From assembly GCA_021399435.1 (NCBI GenBank), contig JAJTUP010000141.1, positions 38,179 to 102,178 of the forward strand: a stretch of DNA of 64,000 nt, read 5' to 3'. Each line of letters opens with the position of its first letter. Position 1 is the stretch's first letter. Shown here piece after piece: positions 44,102 through 56,690 of this stretch. A program made the position numbers and the translations under genes. Origin of the DNA: Diaporthe sp. PMI_573. Its lineage: Eukaryota > Ascomycota > Sordariomycetes > Diaporthales > Diaporthaceae. The notes below the pieces were generated by a model. That model made no database searches and had not been told where the DNA came from. It was given only the letters and a program-made list of their open reading frames with translations.

Positions 44102-47071
44102 GGGGTTCCTAGGTATTATCTTTATTATTATAGTCTTTTTATTTAACTAGGTATTTAGTATTAGTATTATAGGTTTTGGAATCTAGAATTTTCTTAATTT
44201 CCTACTCTTTTTTATTATTCTCGAGTTTAACTTATATTTCAAGCTTTGTATTAGCTAGTATAGGCTCTAAGAGTAATATATAAAAGACTAGGTATATCTA
44301 TATCTTAGTTAGTAGCAAGAGTCTAAAGTTAATATCTAATAGTTTCTTTAAAATTCAGAATAGTCTAATCTTTTTATAGTCTAGTTTTTCATTTAATTAC
44401 TTGGTTTTAATATTTTTATAAAGTAGGTAGACTTTATCCTCCTCCTCTAAGGTTAGTTTCTTTAACCTTTTTCTATTAGTATATGTTGTTATTTATTCTT
44501 ATATAAAGAGTAGTTCTTGTTAAAGCTCCTTTTAAAGATTTTGAATCTTAGTTACCCTTTCTATAGCTAATTATATTTCTAGCCTAGAGATTAGTTCTCT
44601 ATAAGCTTCTAGTTTATAGCTATAGTTAGTATAAAAAGATAATACCTTTATGGTACCTATATCTATACTATTATAGGTAAACTATACTATAGGTAATAAC
44701 TATACTTAATTATTTTATTTATAGTTAATGTAACTATAAAGATACTATTCTAGAATTTAGTTTAGTCTTTTAGTTTATCTATCTATCTAAGGGTAGAAAG
44801 CTATAGATAGCTTTAACTTTATACTAAGTTATTTTATAAGTAATTACTAGAAGTTAGAGGTAAATACTATTTCTCTATCTAATACTATTTCCTATAGTGT
44901 ATTATAGTTACTAATAATTATTTATAAGAAGATATATATAAGATTGTCTACATTACTTGCCTCCTTATATAGTAGAAAGTAGGAGTACTTTATAAATTTA
45001 TTAATAATAACTAGGATGCTATTATATTAAGTATCTATTATTAGTTCCTTTAAAAGTAGTAGTTTAATAATAAAGTCTAGGCTAATAGATTACTATAATC
45101 TATTAGGTATTAGTAGGGGTTATAGCAGGCTATAAGGTTTATATCTTATAGTCTTACTTTTACAATATATATTATAGTCCTAGATAACTATTTAGACTTC
45201 CTCCTTTATTTTTAGAAAGTAGTAGTATTATTTGATTCTTTTAATTATTACTATAATTTCTTAATATCTATATGTTAGGGCTTTGTAGATCTATTTAATA
45301 AGTTTCTTCTATAGATTTATAGATATAAAGAGTTATCTTTCTTAATATAATATTTTGTTATCTTCTATTATTTATCTTTTAGCTTTTAAGGATATATTTT
45401 AGTAGGCTGCCTTAAGCTTGTTTTCTTAGCTAGGGTTAATCTTAGCTTGGAGTATTATTACTAGTTATTAAGGTTCTTGTAACAAGTCTCTATTAGGGGT
45501 AACCTGGAAGATACTCTATGTTTCTAGTAGAATCTCCAATAGGTAGTCTAGCCGTCTACTAAGTATATTTACTTGTTTATTCTTAGATCTCTTGTAGTAG
45601 GTAATTTTAAGGTTAAATTATGATAAGAACTCTGCCTATCTAATCTAGTACTTATTGAGTTTTTTAGTTATTATAAAGTATATAAGGTTCTTGTAGTTAG
45701 TATAGACTTGAACTTAGTACTTAGCTTCTATAAGGTAATGTTACTATTCCTTAAATACTTTAATTATTATTATAAGTTCTTTGTTATGTATAGGGTAATT
45801 AAGTTCTGGTCTATTAAGCTTTTTCAAGAAGAATATAATAGGGTGTAGTTTGTTTTAGTCGTCTTTTTAACCTAGTTGTCCTTTTATTATAAAGTCTAAG
45901 GTATTAGTCTTAACTTTATAGACCTTATTAGGGTTTACTTTAACTAGTATTGGTTTTTTTAGAATTTTCTGGGTTATTGTATTAAAAGCGTCTTGTGCTT
46001 TTTATATTTATTAGAATTTTTCGTTGTTCTTGGTAAGGTTTGTAAGAGGTTTTGCGAGTCTTCTGTAACCTTTAATAAATTGTCTATAGAAGTTAATGTA
46101 TTTGAGGAATCCTTAAACTTCTTTAATATTTGTAAGTATGGGCTAGTGTTTGATGGCTTCGATTTTGGATGCTTGTATTATAATTTACCTAAGTTAAATG
46201 ATATATTTAAGGTAGTTAACTTCCTTAGTATAGAACTTGCTTTTCTCTGATTTAATTAGGAGCTTTATATCTTAGAGCTTCTATAGTATCTTGTATATAT
46301 ATTTCTTGTATTCTTTGAGTGTTCTGGAGTAGATGAGGATGTTATCTAGGTATATAATTATAAAGATGTCTAGATATTCTCTAAGAATGTAATTGATTAT
46401 AGCTTAGAATAATGTTAGTGTGTTAGTTAATCTAAATAGTATAACTAGGTATTTAAAGTATCTATAGTATGTTTGGAATACTGTTTTTTATTCTTTACCC
46501 TTTTTTATCCTAATAAGGTTATAGGCCCCCTTAAGGTCTAGGGCTATAAACTATTGAGTACCTTGTAGTTAGTCTTGTAGTTTTTTAATTAAAGGTAGTA
46601 GGTAGTGGTTTTTGATAGTAATGTTGTTTAGTTAGTAATAATCTATATAAAGTTATAGCTTCTTGTTTTTCTTTAGTATGAAGAGGATTGGATATTCTAT
46701 AGGTAAAGTAGATAGTTAAATATAATCTTTTTCTAGGTTTTTATTAAGGTACTCCCTAAGTACCTTAAGTTATGTTTTATTAAGTCTATAGATTTTAGAG
46801 AATTTAGGTGTCTTTCCTAGTTTTAGGGGTATTTTGTAATTCTAGTTATTATATTTAGGTAGTCTGGTATTAAGTATTGCTGAAAATAGTTTGGTGTACT
46901 TGTGGTATTCCTGAGGTATGAACTCTTGAGGATCCTTCTCTGCTGCCTTGGCCTTCTATAGGTAGGTGATGAATTATTGGAGGATAAGCTTGACTTGTTT
47001 TATTAAGCTAATCTTTTAGGCCTTTAGTACTTGTTGTGAGGTTCTTATGGGTAAGGCAACTATAACTGTGG
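44102..47071 (-). pseudogene. RIP-mutated pol fragment of minus family A element
   Basis: Minus-strand integrase, RNase H and RT parts colinear with 18470-21450. The RT active site near 46320-46365 again reads IYLDNILI on the minus strand. Frames on the plus strand such as 45993-46250 are antisense shadows of RT. The fragment ends where the plus-strand element was inserted. Confidence 0.75.
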
Positions 47072-47538
47072 TGTCACGACCCTGATAGAAATAGGACTAA
47101 CGGTTGGTTCTGATTTAGGATTAGACCTACTCGGCTAGCCTGGCAGGCTAGATAAACAGCATAAACAGGATCCTGTATAGTCACGTAATTACGGGTTACC
47201 TAAGCAGGATTAGGGAGATTAAGTCCTAAGCTAACTAATCTAGGATTAGTAGGATTAAAGACTAAGCTAATTAACCCAGCATTAGATTATAAGGATTATC
47301 CCCTAAGCCTTATAAGCTAACCTAAAGAGATAGATATATAAAGAACATACTTATTACTAGATAGCTAGATAGTATAAATAGCTCTTTAGTAGTTAATTTA
47401 AGTATTTACCCCAAATAGCTTTTATTAGCTTGTAATTATTATTAGAAACCCTATTACTTAATTAACTACCTTATTATATATCTTAGACATAAACCCTGAT
47501 CTATAGTTTAGAGGACCTAGAAAACCTTAATCATTACA
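47072..47538 (+). repeat. 5' LTR of plus family A element (467 bp)
   Basis: Starts TGTCACGACCCTGATAG, ends TTAATCATTACA. Same length as the other family A LTRs at 26284, 33587 and 42826. U3 middle is of the 42826 subtype. Confidence 0.92.
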
Positions 47539-47605
47539 TTTTAACTACTCTTGTTTATACATTATGACGCAGACTTTAAGTAATATTACACGCAATACTT
47601 TTATA

Positions 47606-48690
47606 ATATCTAGATTTAGAAACAACAACCCTTAGTAAAACCTTCTACAGGAATTAGACAATATCATTAATAGTAATACCATTAATAGCAATACCAATAA
47701 TAACACTAATAATAACGGCAGGATAACCAACAAATAACTCTAGGAGTTAGTTAGCAAGGTTAATCACCTCTATACCTTTATAAATAAGTAGGCCAAATAG
47801 AACGAAGAATAGAGAACCTTAAAAAGGAAGTCACTACCCTCTAGGCTGCCGCCGCCATTATCAACACCCTAATTCCAACTAAGGAAAGTATTAGGCTTAA
47901 CAGCCCGACCCCTTATAATGGGACCCTAGGCTAGTTACAACCTTACCTTACCCAAGTTAAGGCCTACCAGCGTTTTAACTATATAGATAGCTAAGTAGAT
48001 AGAAAACAAATTATATACATAGCCTTATTCTTTAAGAAAAGAGTATTTACCTAGTTTAAACCATACCTTACTAATTTTATCAATACTAAAAAATTTAAGA
48101 AATATAAACAAGAGACTTAGGAAATATTTAGTAGATATAAGAACTATAAGAACACCCTCTAAACCTTATTCTAGGACCCCGATAAGAAACAACAAGCTAA
48201 AAGGGAATTATCAAAACTATAATAGAAAGGCCTAGCCTTAGCCTATATAGTAGAATTTTAACAAATCTACACCAGAGTTAATTCTACCCACGATACTAAG
48301 ATCTTTATATTTTACTAAAGACTAAAGGAAGATGTAAAGGACGAGTTAGTTAAGTATAACAGACCTAACAACTTCTTATAGTATATTAAACTAGCCATTA
48401 AACTTAATAATAAGCTCTACAAGAGATGCTAGGAGAAATATAGTATTAATTCTAGACCATTTTAGTAAAATAACTAAAGGAATAAGTCTAACACTAAAAA
48501 GAGATATAACTATAATAATCTAACCTAATAGGGATAATAATTAGGCCCTATAGAGCTTAATACCGTGTAATAAAAGGATAAGAGGGATATTAAATACTAT
48601 AACTATAATAAGATAAGATACTTTATAAAAGAATACTATAGCCTTAAGAAAAATAGAGACTAGAAGCCTATATTTAAAGGCTCTAGACAA
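47606..48690 (+). pseudogene. RIP-destroyed gag of plus family A element
   Basis: Colinear with 26818-27846; the start codon is now ATA. The zinc knuckle near 48597-48640 reads with Tyr in place of its metal ligands (YYNY and then Y...Y), as expected if TGC and CAC became TAC/TAT. Multiple TAG/TAA stops. No function is possible from this copy. Confidence 0.75.
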
Positions 48691-48984
48691 GCTAACATAA
48701 TTACCTATACTAGTAGGCTACCATGCTTAAAGATATAACAAGCTATTACTAAACAGTACTACTAGTATAGAATAGAATAGTATAAGCTGTACCTAGTATA
48801 CCTAGACTAGGTAGTAGAAGACGGAAGAATCCTATTTAATATTACTCCCTAAAATTTACCTACTAATAGTAAACAAGAAGGCGAGTTAAAAATAGGAGAA
48901 ATAATCTAATAATAACTATTATAGCTAGTATATATAGAACTAGATAAGGCTAAAGAAGCTAAGAAACACTCCTTACTTAGCTAA
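48691..48984 (+). pseudogene. pol start of plus family A element, left of the family D insertion
   Basis: Colinear with about 27847-28160. Ends at the target copy GCTAA (48980-48984). The rest of this pol continues at 63207. Confidence 0.7.
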
Positions 48985-49196
48985 TGTAACGACCGGTAAT
49001 GACCGGGTGGATCGGGCGAAAGCTACGCGGAAGCCACGGCGTGGCCCCCGCGAGGGCCCCCTTAAAAGGGGCCCGAAGCCCCTACGTCTTAGACTAGAGG
49101 GGGTAAGAATCAGTCTTGTACTAGACCTACACCTAATATACGTGCTGGCCTTCCCTACTTCACCTGCTCATCGTGCCTAGTATATAGCCTATTATA
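48985..49196 (+). repeat. 5' LTR of family D (212 bp)
   Basis: Starts TGTAACGACCGGTAATGACC and ends AGCCTATTATA. GC-rich, with CCCGCGAGGGCCCCC and its complement-like GGGGCCC blocks that could form a hairpin. Exactly as long as the rejoined 3' LTR. Confidence 0.92.
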
Positions 49197-49226
49197 ATTC
49201 TGATTCTTCTTCACGCGCTACCTACG

Positions 49227-50330
49227 ATGCCACCAAAGACTGGTGAAAGAAGGGGAAGATCCCAAGGAAGTCATGACGACGCCGAGGGTAGCTCGGGAAC
49301 ACTTCAGCTTGATGATGCCCTGGTACAAGAACGGGAACATAATTAACTACTTTAATAGAGAATCGACGCTCTGGAAGTAGCTCGAACGGCTATCGAAGTC
49401 AAGCCGAAAGACTTAAAGCTGGCTAATATTGCTTCACTACCTATGGCCTGCACCCTTCAGTAATATAATAGCTAGATGATGGACCTGGAAAGGGCCCATA
49501 TCTTATAACCATAAACCCTCTATGATGATAAAACGAAAGTAATATATGTATTAGATTATGTTGAAAAAGAATACCGAAACCGTTAGGATACCTATATGAA
49601 GTTAATGAAGAAAGGAGATGAGTTTATTTTTAACTATTACAAGTAGGACAAATTCAGGACTTTTAGCTCTAACTTCAAGAGGGACCCCTAAGGTATATTG
49701 GGTATTATTTAAAGCTTAATTAATACTGCCTACTAATAAGAGAACTAAGACCTATGGACCTTCTACCAGTACCTCGAAACGTTAGAATTGGAATAAGAAA
49801 TAAGAAGCGATAGTTCGAGGGCTGAATTCTTTCTCTCAAAGCTGTTAGGATAGGTGTTGTTAGAAATTCGAACAAAGTACGCCCTCAGTATGCTAGAGAC
49901 CAGGGACAAGATAGTCAAGGTTATCTAAGTGATCTGGGTTAGTACCCTGGAGAAGGTTAGAAAGAGAAAACATGAGGAGGTAGGCCCGAAACGAGGGGGG
50001 ATTAGTAAAACCCCTAATAAAAGAGGATGAGGAGGAAACTCCTTAGGAGGCATCACGAATATAAGGGGAGGAACTCTAAATAACCCCTGAAAGCAAGGCT
50101 AAGGCTAAGGCCGAGGATTCTAGAGCAGGGGTTCCTATACCTAGTTAAATCAAAACACTTAGGGAAGTACCTCTAAAGTAACCCCAAAGCTAAATCCTCT
50201 AGATAAAATAAGCAAGATGACTACATACTATAGGTATAGGAGCACCTACTACTACGCTCCAGATTACCTAATACTAGCAGAAACTATAGTATTGGTGAAT
50301 CAAGTACGAGGCCGCGGTAATTATTAGTCT
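49227..50330 (+). pseudogene. gag of family D
   Basis: ATG at 49227, first about 45 codons nearly clean (MPPKTGERRGRSQGSHDD and on), then RIP stops. A coiled-coil N-terminus (ALEVARTAIE) precedes a gag-like helical region (49550-49990) ending in a basic stretch. A likely CCHC knuckle at about 50220-50270 now reads YYRYRSTYYYAPDY, consistent with loss of Cys codons through RIP. Confidence 0.75.
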
Positions 50331-53300
50331 AGGGGCTATCAAGGTTAGAACTAAGGAAGAGGAGGCTAAGGTACCTCTCAATCACCCCTAGAAACAGGGT
50401 CCGAGGTAAAGGAGAAGGACCAGTAACTAGAGCTGGAAGTAAAGGAGGAGATAGTCAAGGTCCAAGATACCTTCACAATCACCAGCAAAATCACCACGAA
50501 GCAGGGTAAAAGATATATCAAGATTAATCTAGATACACAGGTATAAGTAGACTTAGTTAGTATTTCATTTATTAAGAAGTTTAGTCTCGAATTATCCACA
50601 AAGTTATTAGTACTAGTAGTAGGAATCCAAGAAGCCGTGGTTTCTACCTATAATATTTATCAAGTACCTTTATTACTTAAGGATTATTTTAGGAATTAAA
50701 GGAAGGAGACGTAAGATTATATTATAATTAAAAGGAAGTATTTAGAATCTATTTTATTATTAGGTACCCTGGGTTTAGAATACTTCCGAGTTAGGCTAGA
50801 AAGTCATCTAAAGGATTAGTAGCTTTAACAGGATGAAATTTACATAGTATAACAAACTATAAAGTCCTTTTTAAGGAATTAAGGGAAGATCTCCTACTAT
50901 TACGTGATCTTTTCTATAGCTAAACCTTTTAACCTAGTAGGGTAAGAGGATTAATGGGAGCCCTGGAGGATAGACAAAGGGGAGAAGCTACCCCTAGATC
51001 TATCTTAGATATACCTATGATTGAAAGGGCTAGAGGAATTTTTTATTAAGGCTAGGGTAAAGGAGTTACTACTGAGGAGAAGGGCTGATTATGTAATAGA
51101 GTTAGAGAAGGGGACTTTACCCCCTTTTCTTCCCCTACACCTACTCTTATTAGAGGAGCTTAAGGTCTTAAAGGAATAGATTAAAGAGAGTCTAAAGTCA
51201 GGGTAGATTGCCCCTAGTAAGAGTCCTGTGGGTATACTGATCTTGTTTACTCTAAAAAAGGATAGGACCCTTTGGCTTTACGTTGACTATAGGGCCCTGA
51301 ATAAGATAATGATAAAAAATTAGTACCCCTTATTATTAGTTTTGGAGATTTTAGATTAATTATTAGGTATATAGTTTTTCTTTAAGATTAATTTAATAGA
51401 CGTATATTATTAGATTTATATCTAAGAGGGTGATAAATGGAAGACTACCTTTTATACTCGTTATGGATATTATGAATTCAGGGTAGTACTGTTTAGATTA
51501 ACTAACATACCTACTACGTTTTAATCTTTTATTACTAAGGTTTTAGGAGATTATATTAATATCTATATAATTGTTTACCTAGATGATATCTTGATTTTCT
51601 TAGGGGGTAGGGAAGAGTATGAAAAGTATATATAAATGATTATAGGTCGTCTTATAATAGCAGAGCTATATAGTAATATTAAGAAGTACTGCTTTTTTTA
51701 AGAGGAGATCAAGTTTCTAGGATTTTTGGTTAGGAGGAAAGGAGTCTGAATAGACCCTGATAGGATTAAGACTATTCGAGAATAGCCTATACTAACAACC
51801 TACCACGACATCTAAGTCTTTCTAGGTTTTTACAACTTCTATCAAAGGTTCATTAAAGATTACTCGAGAATTACACGACTGCTTAATAAACAACTAAAGG
51901 GTATAAAACATAGCTAAAAGCTAGGGGGAATTGATCTCTTTACCTTAGAAAACGCTAAGGTATGAAAGGCTTTCGAAGAGCTCAAGACGAGGTTCTAACA
52001 AGCACCTCTTCTCCAATACTACGACCCTATACTTCTTACTTGAATTGAGTATGATGTGTTAGATAGAGCTGCTATATTAGTAATCTTATAGTAATATTGT
52101 TACGAGGATAAATCTCTATGGTATCTAATTACTTTCTAGTTAAAGAAATTCTTAGGAGCTAAGCTAAATTAGATAACCTATAATAAGGAGCTAAGTACCA
52201 TTATTAAGAGTTTTAGGTACTAGTGATAGTACCTTGAAGGAGTATAAGAACTAGTTATAGTACTCTCTAATCATAATAACCTCTATGGTTTCATGAGATA
52301 AAAGGAGCTAACCTAGAAATAAGTTTAATAGCTTATATATTTAGTAGGATTTGATTTTATTATTAAACACTACTCTAGGAAGATAAACCTAGTAGATGGT
52401 TTATTAAGAAGGCCTGACTACATATTAGAAGAAAAGCCTCCGAATTTAAGTTAGATATTAACTCTAAAATCAAAGATAGTTATAGCTATTAGGAAGGACA
52501 CACGATCCTATCTAGAAGACTAATAGTAGGCCTAATTTAAGGCTGTAGTTAGAAGTACTAAGGTGTAAGAGGTCTTAAAAATCAATTCCTCCCTAACAGA
52601 GCGTTAGCTTAAGTCTATAGCTCCCCTGTAGGGGCAGTTTATGTTAAGAGTCTGGGTCTAGGTGTGTATTAGCAACGCGGGTACAATACACCAAGGGCCC
52701 TACTCTCTACTATTAGACTTAATTTGCGAAGCCTAAGGGGAAGACCCTATGATCCAAGCCATCATTAAGAGGATCAAATCCTTAAACAGTACTATTTCAG
52801 ATAGTTCTAGTTATAAGTTTCAAGACAGACTACTATACTAGAAGAGATGTATATATATACTAGAACAAGAAGCTTTGTAATAAGAGATCCTGCGAACCTA
52901 CTATAATAAGCTACTAAGCAGATACTAGGGGTAGACGTAGACGTGAATCCTAGTTAAAAGATATTTTTACTAGCCAGGCTTGAAGGCCTCTATCATAGAT
53001 TACATACGCTCTTACGTAACGTGCTAATACGTATCTACACCACACTATTACCCGTATAGAGAGCTTACTTTATTACTGATTTCATCAAACCCTATACAAG
53101 AACTTAGTATGGATTTTATTACTAGGCTTCTAACTACCATTATAGATAGCAAGGAAGTAGATATGATCTTAATAATCATAGATTAATTTACTAAGATAAG
53201 TTTCTTTTTTCTAGTAAATATAATGATTAATACTATAGAACTAGGTAAGATCTTCTATAAGGAGATTAAGTATAAATAGGGGCTGCTAAGAGGACTTGTA

Positions 53301-54512
53301 ACTAATAGAGGCACGATCTTTACTAGTAGGTTTTAGAAAACCCTTTACTAACTAAGTAGGATCAAAAACCAATTCACCACTACATACTACTTATAGGGTA
53401 ATAGGTAAATGGAGAGAATGAACTAGACCCTGGAATAATACCTAAGAACATTTATAATAGAAAACGCTTAGAACTAGCTAAATCTACTTTATACTATATT
53501 CTTCGTATACAATTCAGTACAAAATACCATAATTAAGATAAGCCTGTTTAAAGCTCTTTTTAGCTATAAACTATCCTTTACCATCCCTTATAACTAATAG
53601 CTTATTAAGAATAGTGTTTTAAGGAGAGAGGTACTAGTAGCTAAGGAGTAATTAGAGAAACTCTAGTAAATTTAGATAGGTTATAAGGAGAACTAGAAAC
53701 ATATAGCTAAGATACAAGCCTAAAACTATAACAAATAACATCAGCCTAAATAATTTAAGATCAGCGAATAGGTATTACTAACAACCAAGTATCTATACCT
53801 AAAAGATAAAAAACTTGCTCTATAAAGGGTCAGCCCATTCAAGATTCTATCCTAAACAGGTAAGTAGGCTTATAGCCTAGCCCTCCTAGAGAAGTACTCA
53901 CGAATGTACTATGTATACTATGTGAGCTAACTAGAGCCCTGGGTAGCGAGAAACCTAAAGGACCTGATAGAAGACATCTTAAGCCTACTAGACTTAGAGG
54001 ATAAGTAAGCCAAATAGGAGCTGGAAGAGATCTAAGACTACCAAGAAATCAGGGATACTACATATTACCTAATAAAGTAGAAAGAATAGCCTAGTAAATA
54101 TAACTTGTAGGTACTAGAAGACGAGATGTTAGTAGATGAAACTATTATAAGGTACTAGAAAGGGAGAGGAATGAAGTAAAGCTAGAAAAGGGCCTAAGAT
54201 CAGGCCAGCAAGGACCGTAGGAAGTAGCCACGATGTAAGTAATGACTAGCTAATAAACTCAAGGATGTTTTAATGAGTACTAAATGACTAGCTGATGAAC
54301 TTAAGGATGTTTTGATAAGTACTAAATAACTAGCTAATAAACTCGAGGATGTTTCAATAAGTACCAAATGACTAGCTAATGAACTCGAGGATGTTTTGAT
54401 AAGTACTAAATAAATAGCTAATAAACTTAAGGATATATTAATAAGTACCTAATAAGTTTTTAAGAACGTTAATACTAACCTAAGGAATACTAGATAGGTT
54501 TTTGATTAAACG
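50331..54512 (+). pseudogene. pol of family D (protease, RT, RNase H, integrase, chromodomain-like end)
   Basis: Reading RIP stops through, RT lies at about 51140-51620 with LYVDYRALNKI and an intact VYLDDILIF active site (about 51575-51600). RNase H follows, then integrase at about 52980-53560 with MDFITRL, LIIIDQFTK-type and NRGTIFTS motifs. A chromodomain-like segment spans about 54015-54135 (EEIQDYQEIRDTTYYLIK). It ends with a 14-codon tandem repeat tail and a TAA near 54510. Many TAG stops of RIP type. Among family members in this window it is the only element keeping YLDD. Confidence 0.8.
54243..54452 (+). repeat. Five tandem 42-bp units (14-residue protein repeat)
   Basis: Units start at 54243, 54285, 54327, 54369 and 54411, each 42 bp with consensus reading x-L-A-N/D-E/K-L-K/E-D-V-L-I-S-T-K. 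The first codon of every unit is TGA or TAA, consistent with a repeated Trp/Gln codon hit by RIP. The pattern would form an amphipathic helix at the C-terminus of pol. Confidence 0.85.
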
Positions 54513-54728
54513 AAGGCTAGAGAAAGGTTATAGGATACATTGTGAATGAAAAGGAGATTTTAGAAATCAACATGATTAAATTAAGAATAAATAACCTTAG
54601 AGAGGTCTAGGTCTAGGGGAACTAGAAGGGTCCTTGAGAAAGCAACGTAAGGGTATTGTTATCCCTACTCTAAAAAACCAAACCCTCTCCACTAGCACAA
54701 ATCACCAAGCTACTATATCCCCTAGTAA
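54513..54728. other. Gap between family D pol and the antisense gene
   Basis: No frame is supported in either direction with confidence; the antisense frame could extend here if its TAA at 54729-54731 is itself a RIP mutation. Confidence 0.4.
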
Positions 54729-56271
54729 TTACAGGGGGAGAGCCGTCTACATCCCATGCATCATCTCCTACAATAGCAGCAGGAAACCCTCCAGCTAGGC
54801 TCCGAAAGCATCGTCTATGACCTGCAAAACCTCTAAGAGAAACCCCTAAACCAATCTATGCTAGACCGGAAATCCATTATTAGCTAGAACTACACGCGGT
54901 ATATTATAACGAGTATTAACCAAGTCCCTCAAGACCTTCTCATGAAGATCGTCTACCAAGTTGGCTGTTCCAAACTACACTAGGTAAAGTAGGTGTGAAT
55001 TAGCCAGGGCTTGTAACTGAAAGACACTGGCTTCCATGATAGCCAACTCCTAAATAGATTAGCATATAATGTTGTCTCAAAGTATAGCAGACTTATATTT
55101 ATAACCTTAATTAACTTCTTCTCCTTACCTCCCTACGAACCACCCTTGTACTTTAGATTCTCTACTGTCTTTCAGAACGCTAGAGTATTGCTAGGACTAT
55201 TCGTAGATAGGTTTATTAGAGTTCGAGCTAGGTAAAGCCACGAGACCAACAGCTAGTTCTCCTATACCATCAACAGCACAGGATCTGCAGCCTAGGCGAT
55301 TCCCTGTAGAAGGGCTCTCACAAGGTAAAGGTTAGTAATTAATCCGATGATTAAAGGATTACCCTAGGATGGTTAACCAAAGTAAGATAAATAGAGGGGA
55401 GAATACTTACTATTATGTAGGGTAAGTAATGCTTCTCAATACATCAGTCGTACCAAAAGCTTCCCAAATTAGTCACCATACAGGATATGTCCTCCTACAA
55501 AGAGGGTAGATTCCCCTCCGTACACTTCAGGAAGCTGTACATATAGGCCTTGCAGGGAGCTCAAGACTAGATCGCCCGGCTCCAGGACTATACTCTCTCA
55601 TCTTGCCTAGACAGGTCATGCAAGGTTCGGACAACGTCTATAGGGCTGGTGGAGACGTGCTGCCAGCTGGGGGGCGTCGCGTGTTTAATAGCCTTGGCAG
55701 GCACGTGTGACCATACGAACTCCGCGGTCAAGGTATGTAGATTCTAGGGGGTTCGAGGTACTTTCAGGGGCCTGCTCTTTCTCAAATCCTCTAACGAGGA
55801 GGCGACGCTCGCCATCACCTCACGACGAGTTCAAGGGGTTCGCGGAGCAGGGGCGTGCTACTTACTAGCCACCTTGGAGGACCTACCTTGAGTTACTTTC
55901 AAGGTATTACTTAGTTTGGAGGAGGATAGCTCTGTAGAGGAAGTAGTGGTGAGAGATTCGAGAATAGGACTAGCACGATCACTACCAGTTCCCTCGGGAT
56001 TCAAACCTGATGAGGCAGGGCGCCCTCTAGACGGGCTACCTGAGCTTTATATAGGGGACGAGCGTAAGGAGTCTGAAAGGGTAAAAGGGTTAGGAGAAGA
56101 AGAATGAAAGGAAGAAGGAGCTATGTACCCATGAAGGGCCTGCGAAGCAGAGCGAGTAACACCCGACGAAGACACCCACGACTCGGTCTAATCACAAGAC
56201 CCCTCAGGAGAGGAAGACTCCCTTGCTGGTTGATAGTTAGGCGAGAAGCTATGGAAAGACGAGTTAGACAT
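54729..56271 (-). pseudogene. Antisense, apparently spliced extra gene of family D
   Basis: Minus-strand exons 56271-55411, 55316-55137 and 55049-54729 give 453 codons. Intron 1 (94 nt) has GTAAGT, a perfect TACTAAC branch site and a phase-0 AG. Intron 2 (about 87 nt, TGCTAATC branch, TTTAG acceptor) has an uncertain donor (GTAGGG keeps frame; a nearby GTAAGG does not). Start context is CACCATGTC. Exon 1 is Ser/Pro-rich, disordered, then Cys-containing (WSRAI, APCKAY, DISCMV, GSFWYD); exon 2 has GCRSC; exon 3 is a helical domain with LVDDLHEKVLRDLVNTRY and LEGFLLLLQEMMHGM. About ten stops, nearly all TAG/TGA/TAA explainable by RIP. The cysteine spacing recalls the fungal DUF3716-type domain, unverified. 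No known function; not homologous at sight to the family A antisense gene. Confidence 0.65.
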
Positions 56272-56598
56272 GGTGATGATGATGATAATGAAGTTAAGAA
56301 GAAACGTATTTGAAAGCGGCCTGAAGAGAGGAAGAAAAGAAGCCACCATGAGAGCTTTAAGTAGGTTATAGGTCGGAGGGCGAGAGAGGTTGAAAACAGT
56401 CACGAAGGCGAGCTATTTAAACTACGCTACCTAAACCATGCGCTACTTGCCTGGGCCGTGCGGTACCGAAGGAAGTGTGAATGAACTTGGAAGGTCTAGT
56501 GAGTCACTAGAGTCAGTGACCTGAAAGCTATAATAGAAGCCGGCCTGAATGCCGTGTAAAAGCGGCCCGAGGACGGGCCTCTAGGGGGAAGGCATAAT

Positions 56599-56690
56599 TA
56601 TAACAACCGGTAACGACTGGGTGGATCGGGCGAAAGCTACGCGGAAGCCACGGCATAGCCCTTGCGAGGGCCCCCTTAAAAGGGGCCTGA
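56599..56690 (+). repeat. 3' LTR of family D, left part
   Basis: Starts TATAACAACCGGTAACGAC; continuous with 63082-63201 after removing the family C element and one CCTGA target copy (92 + 120 = 212 bp). Confidence 0.9.

Larger units (their letters stand above)
42826..47071 (-). mobile_element. Ty3/gypsy family A element, reverse orientation, cut by another insertion
   Basis: 3' LTR at 42826-43292 (467 bp), then PPT complement (TTATCCCCCTCCTC), antisense extra gene, and pol on the minus strand up to 47071. There the 5' LTR of a plus-strand family A element begins. Its gag and 5' LTR must lie beyond 64000. It is moderately RIP-mutated, and the LTR is in better condition than the pol part. Confidence 0.88.

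Noticed and set aside
55916..56313. Two plus-strand frames near the family D 3' end
   Set aside because: They run opposite the long antisense gene, are short, and break at its codons; the minus-strand frame explains the open stretch better.
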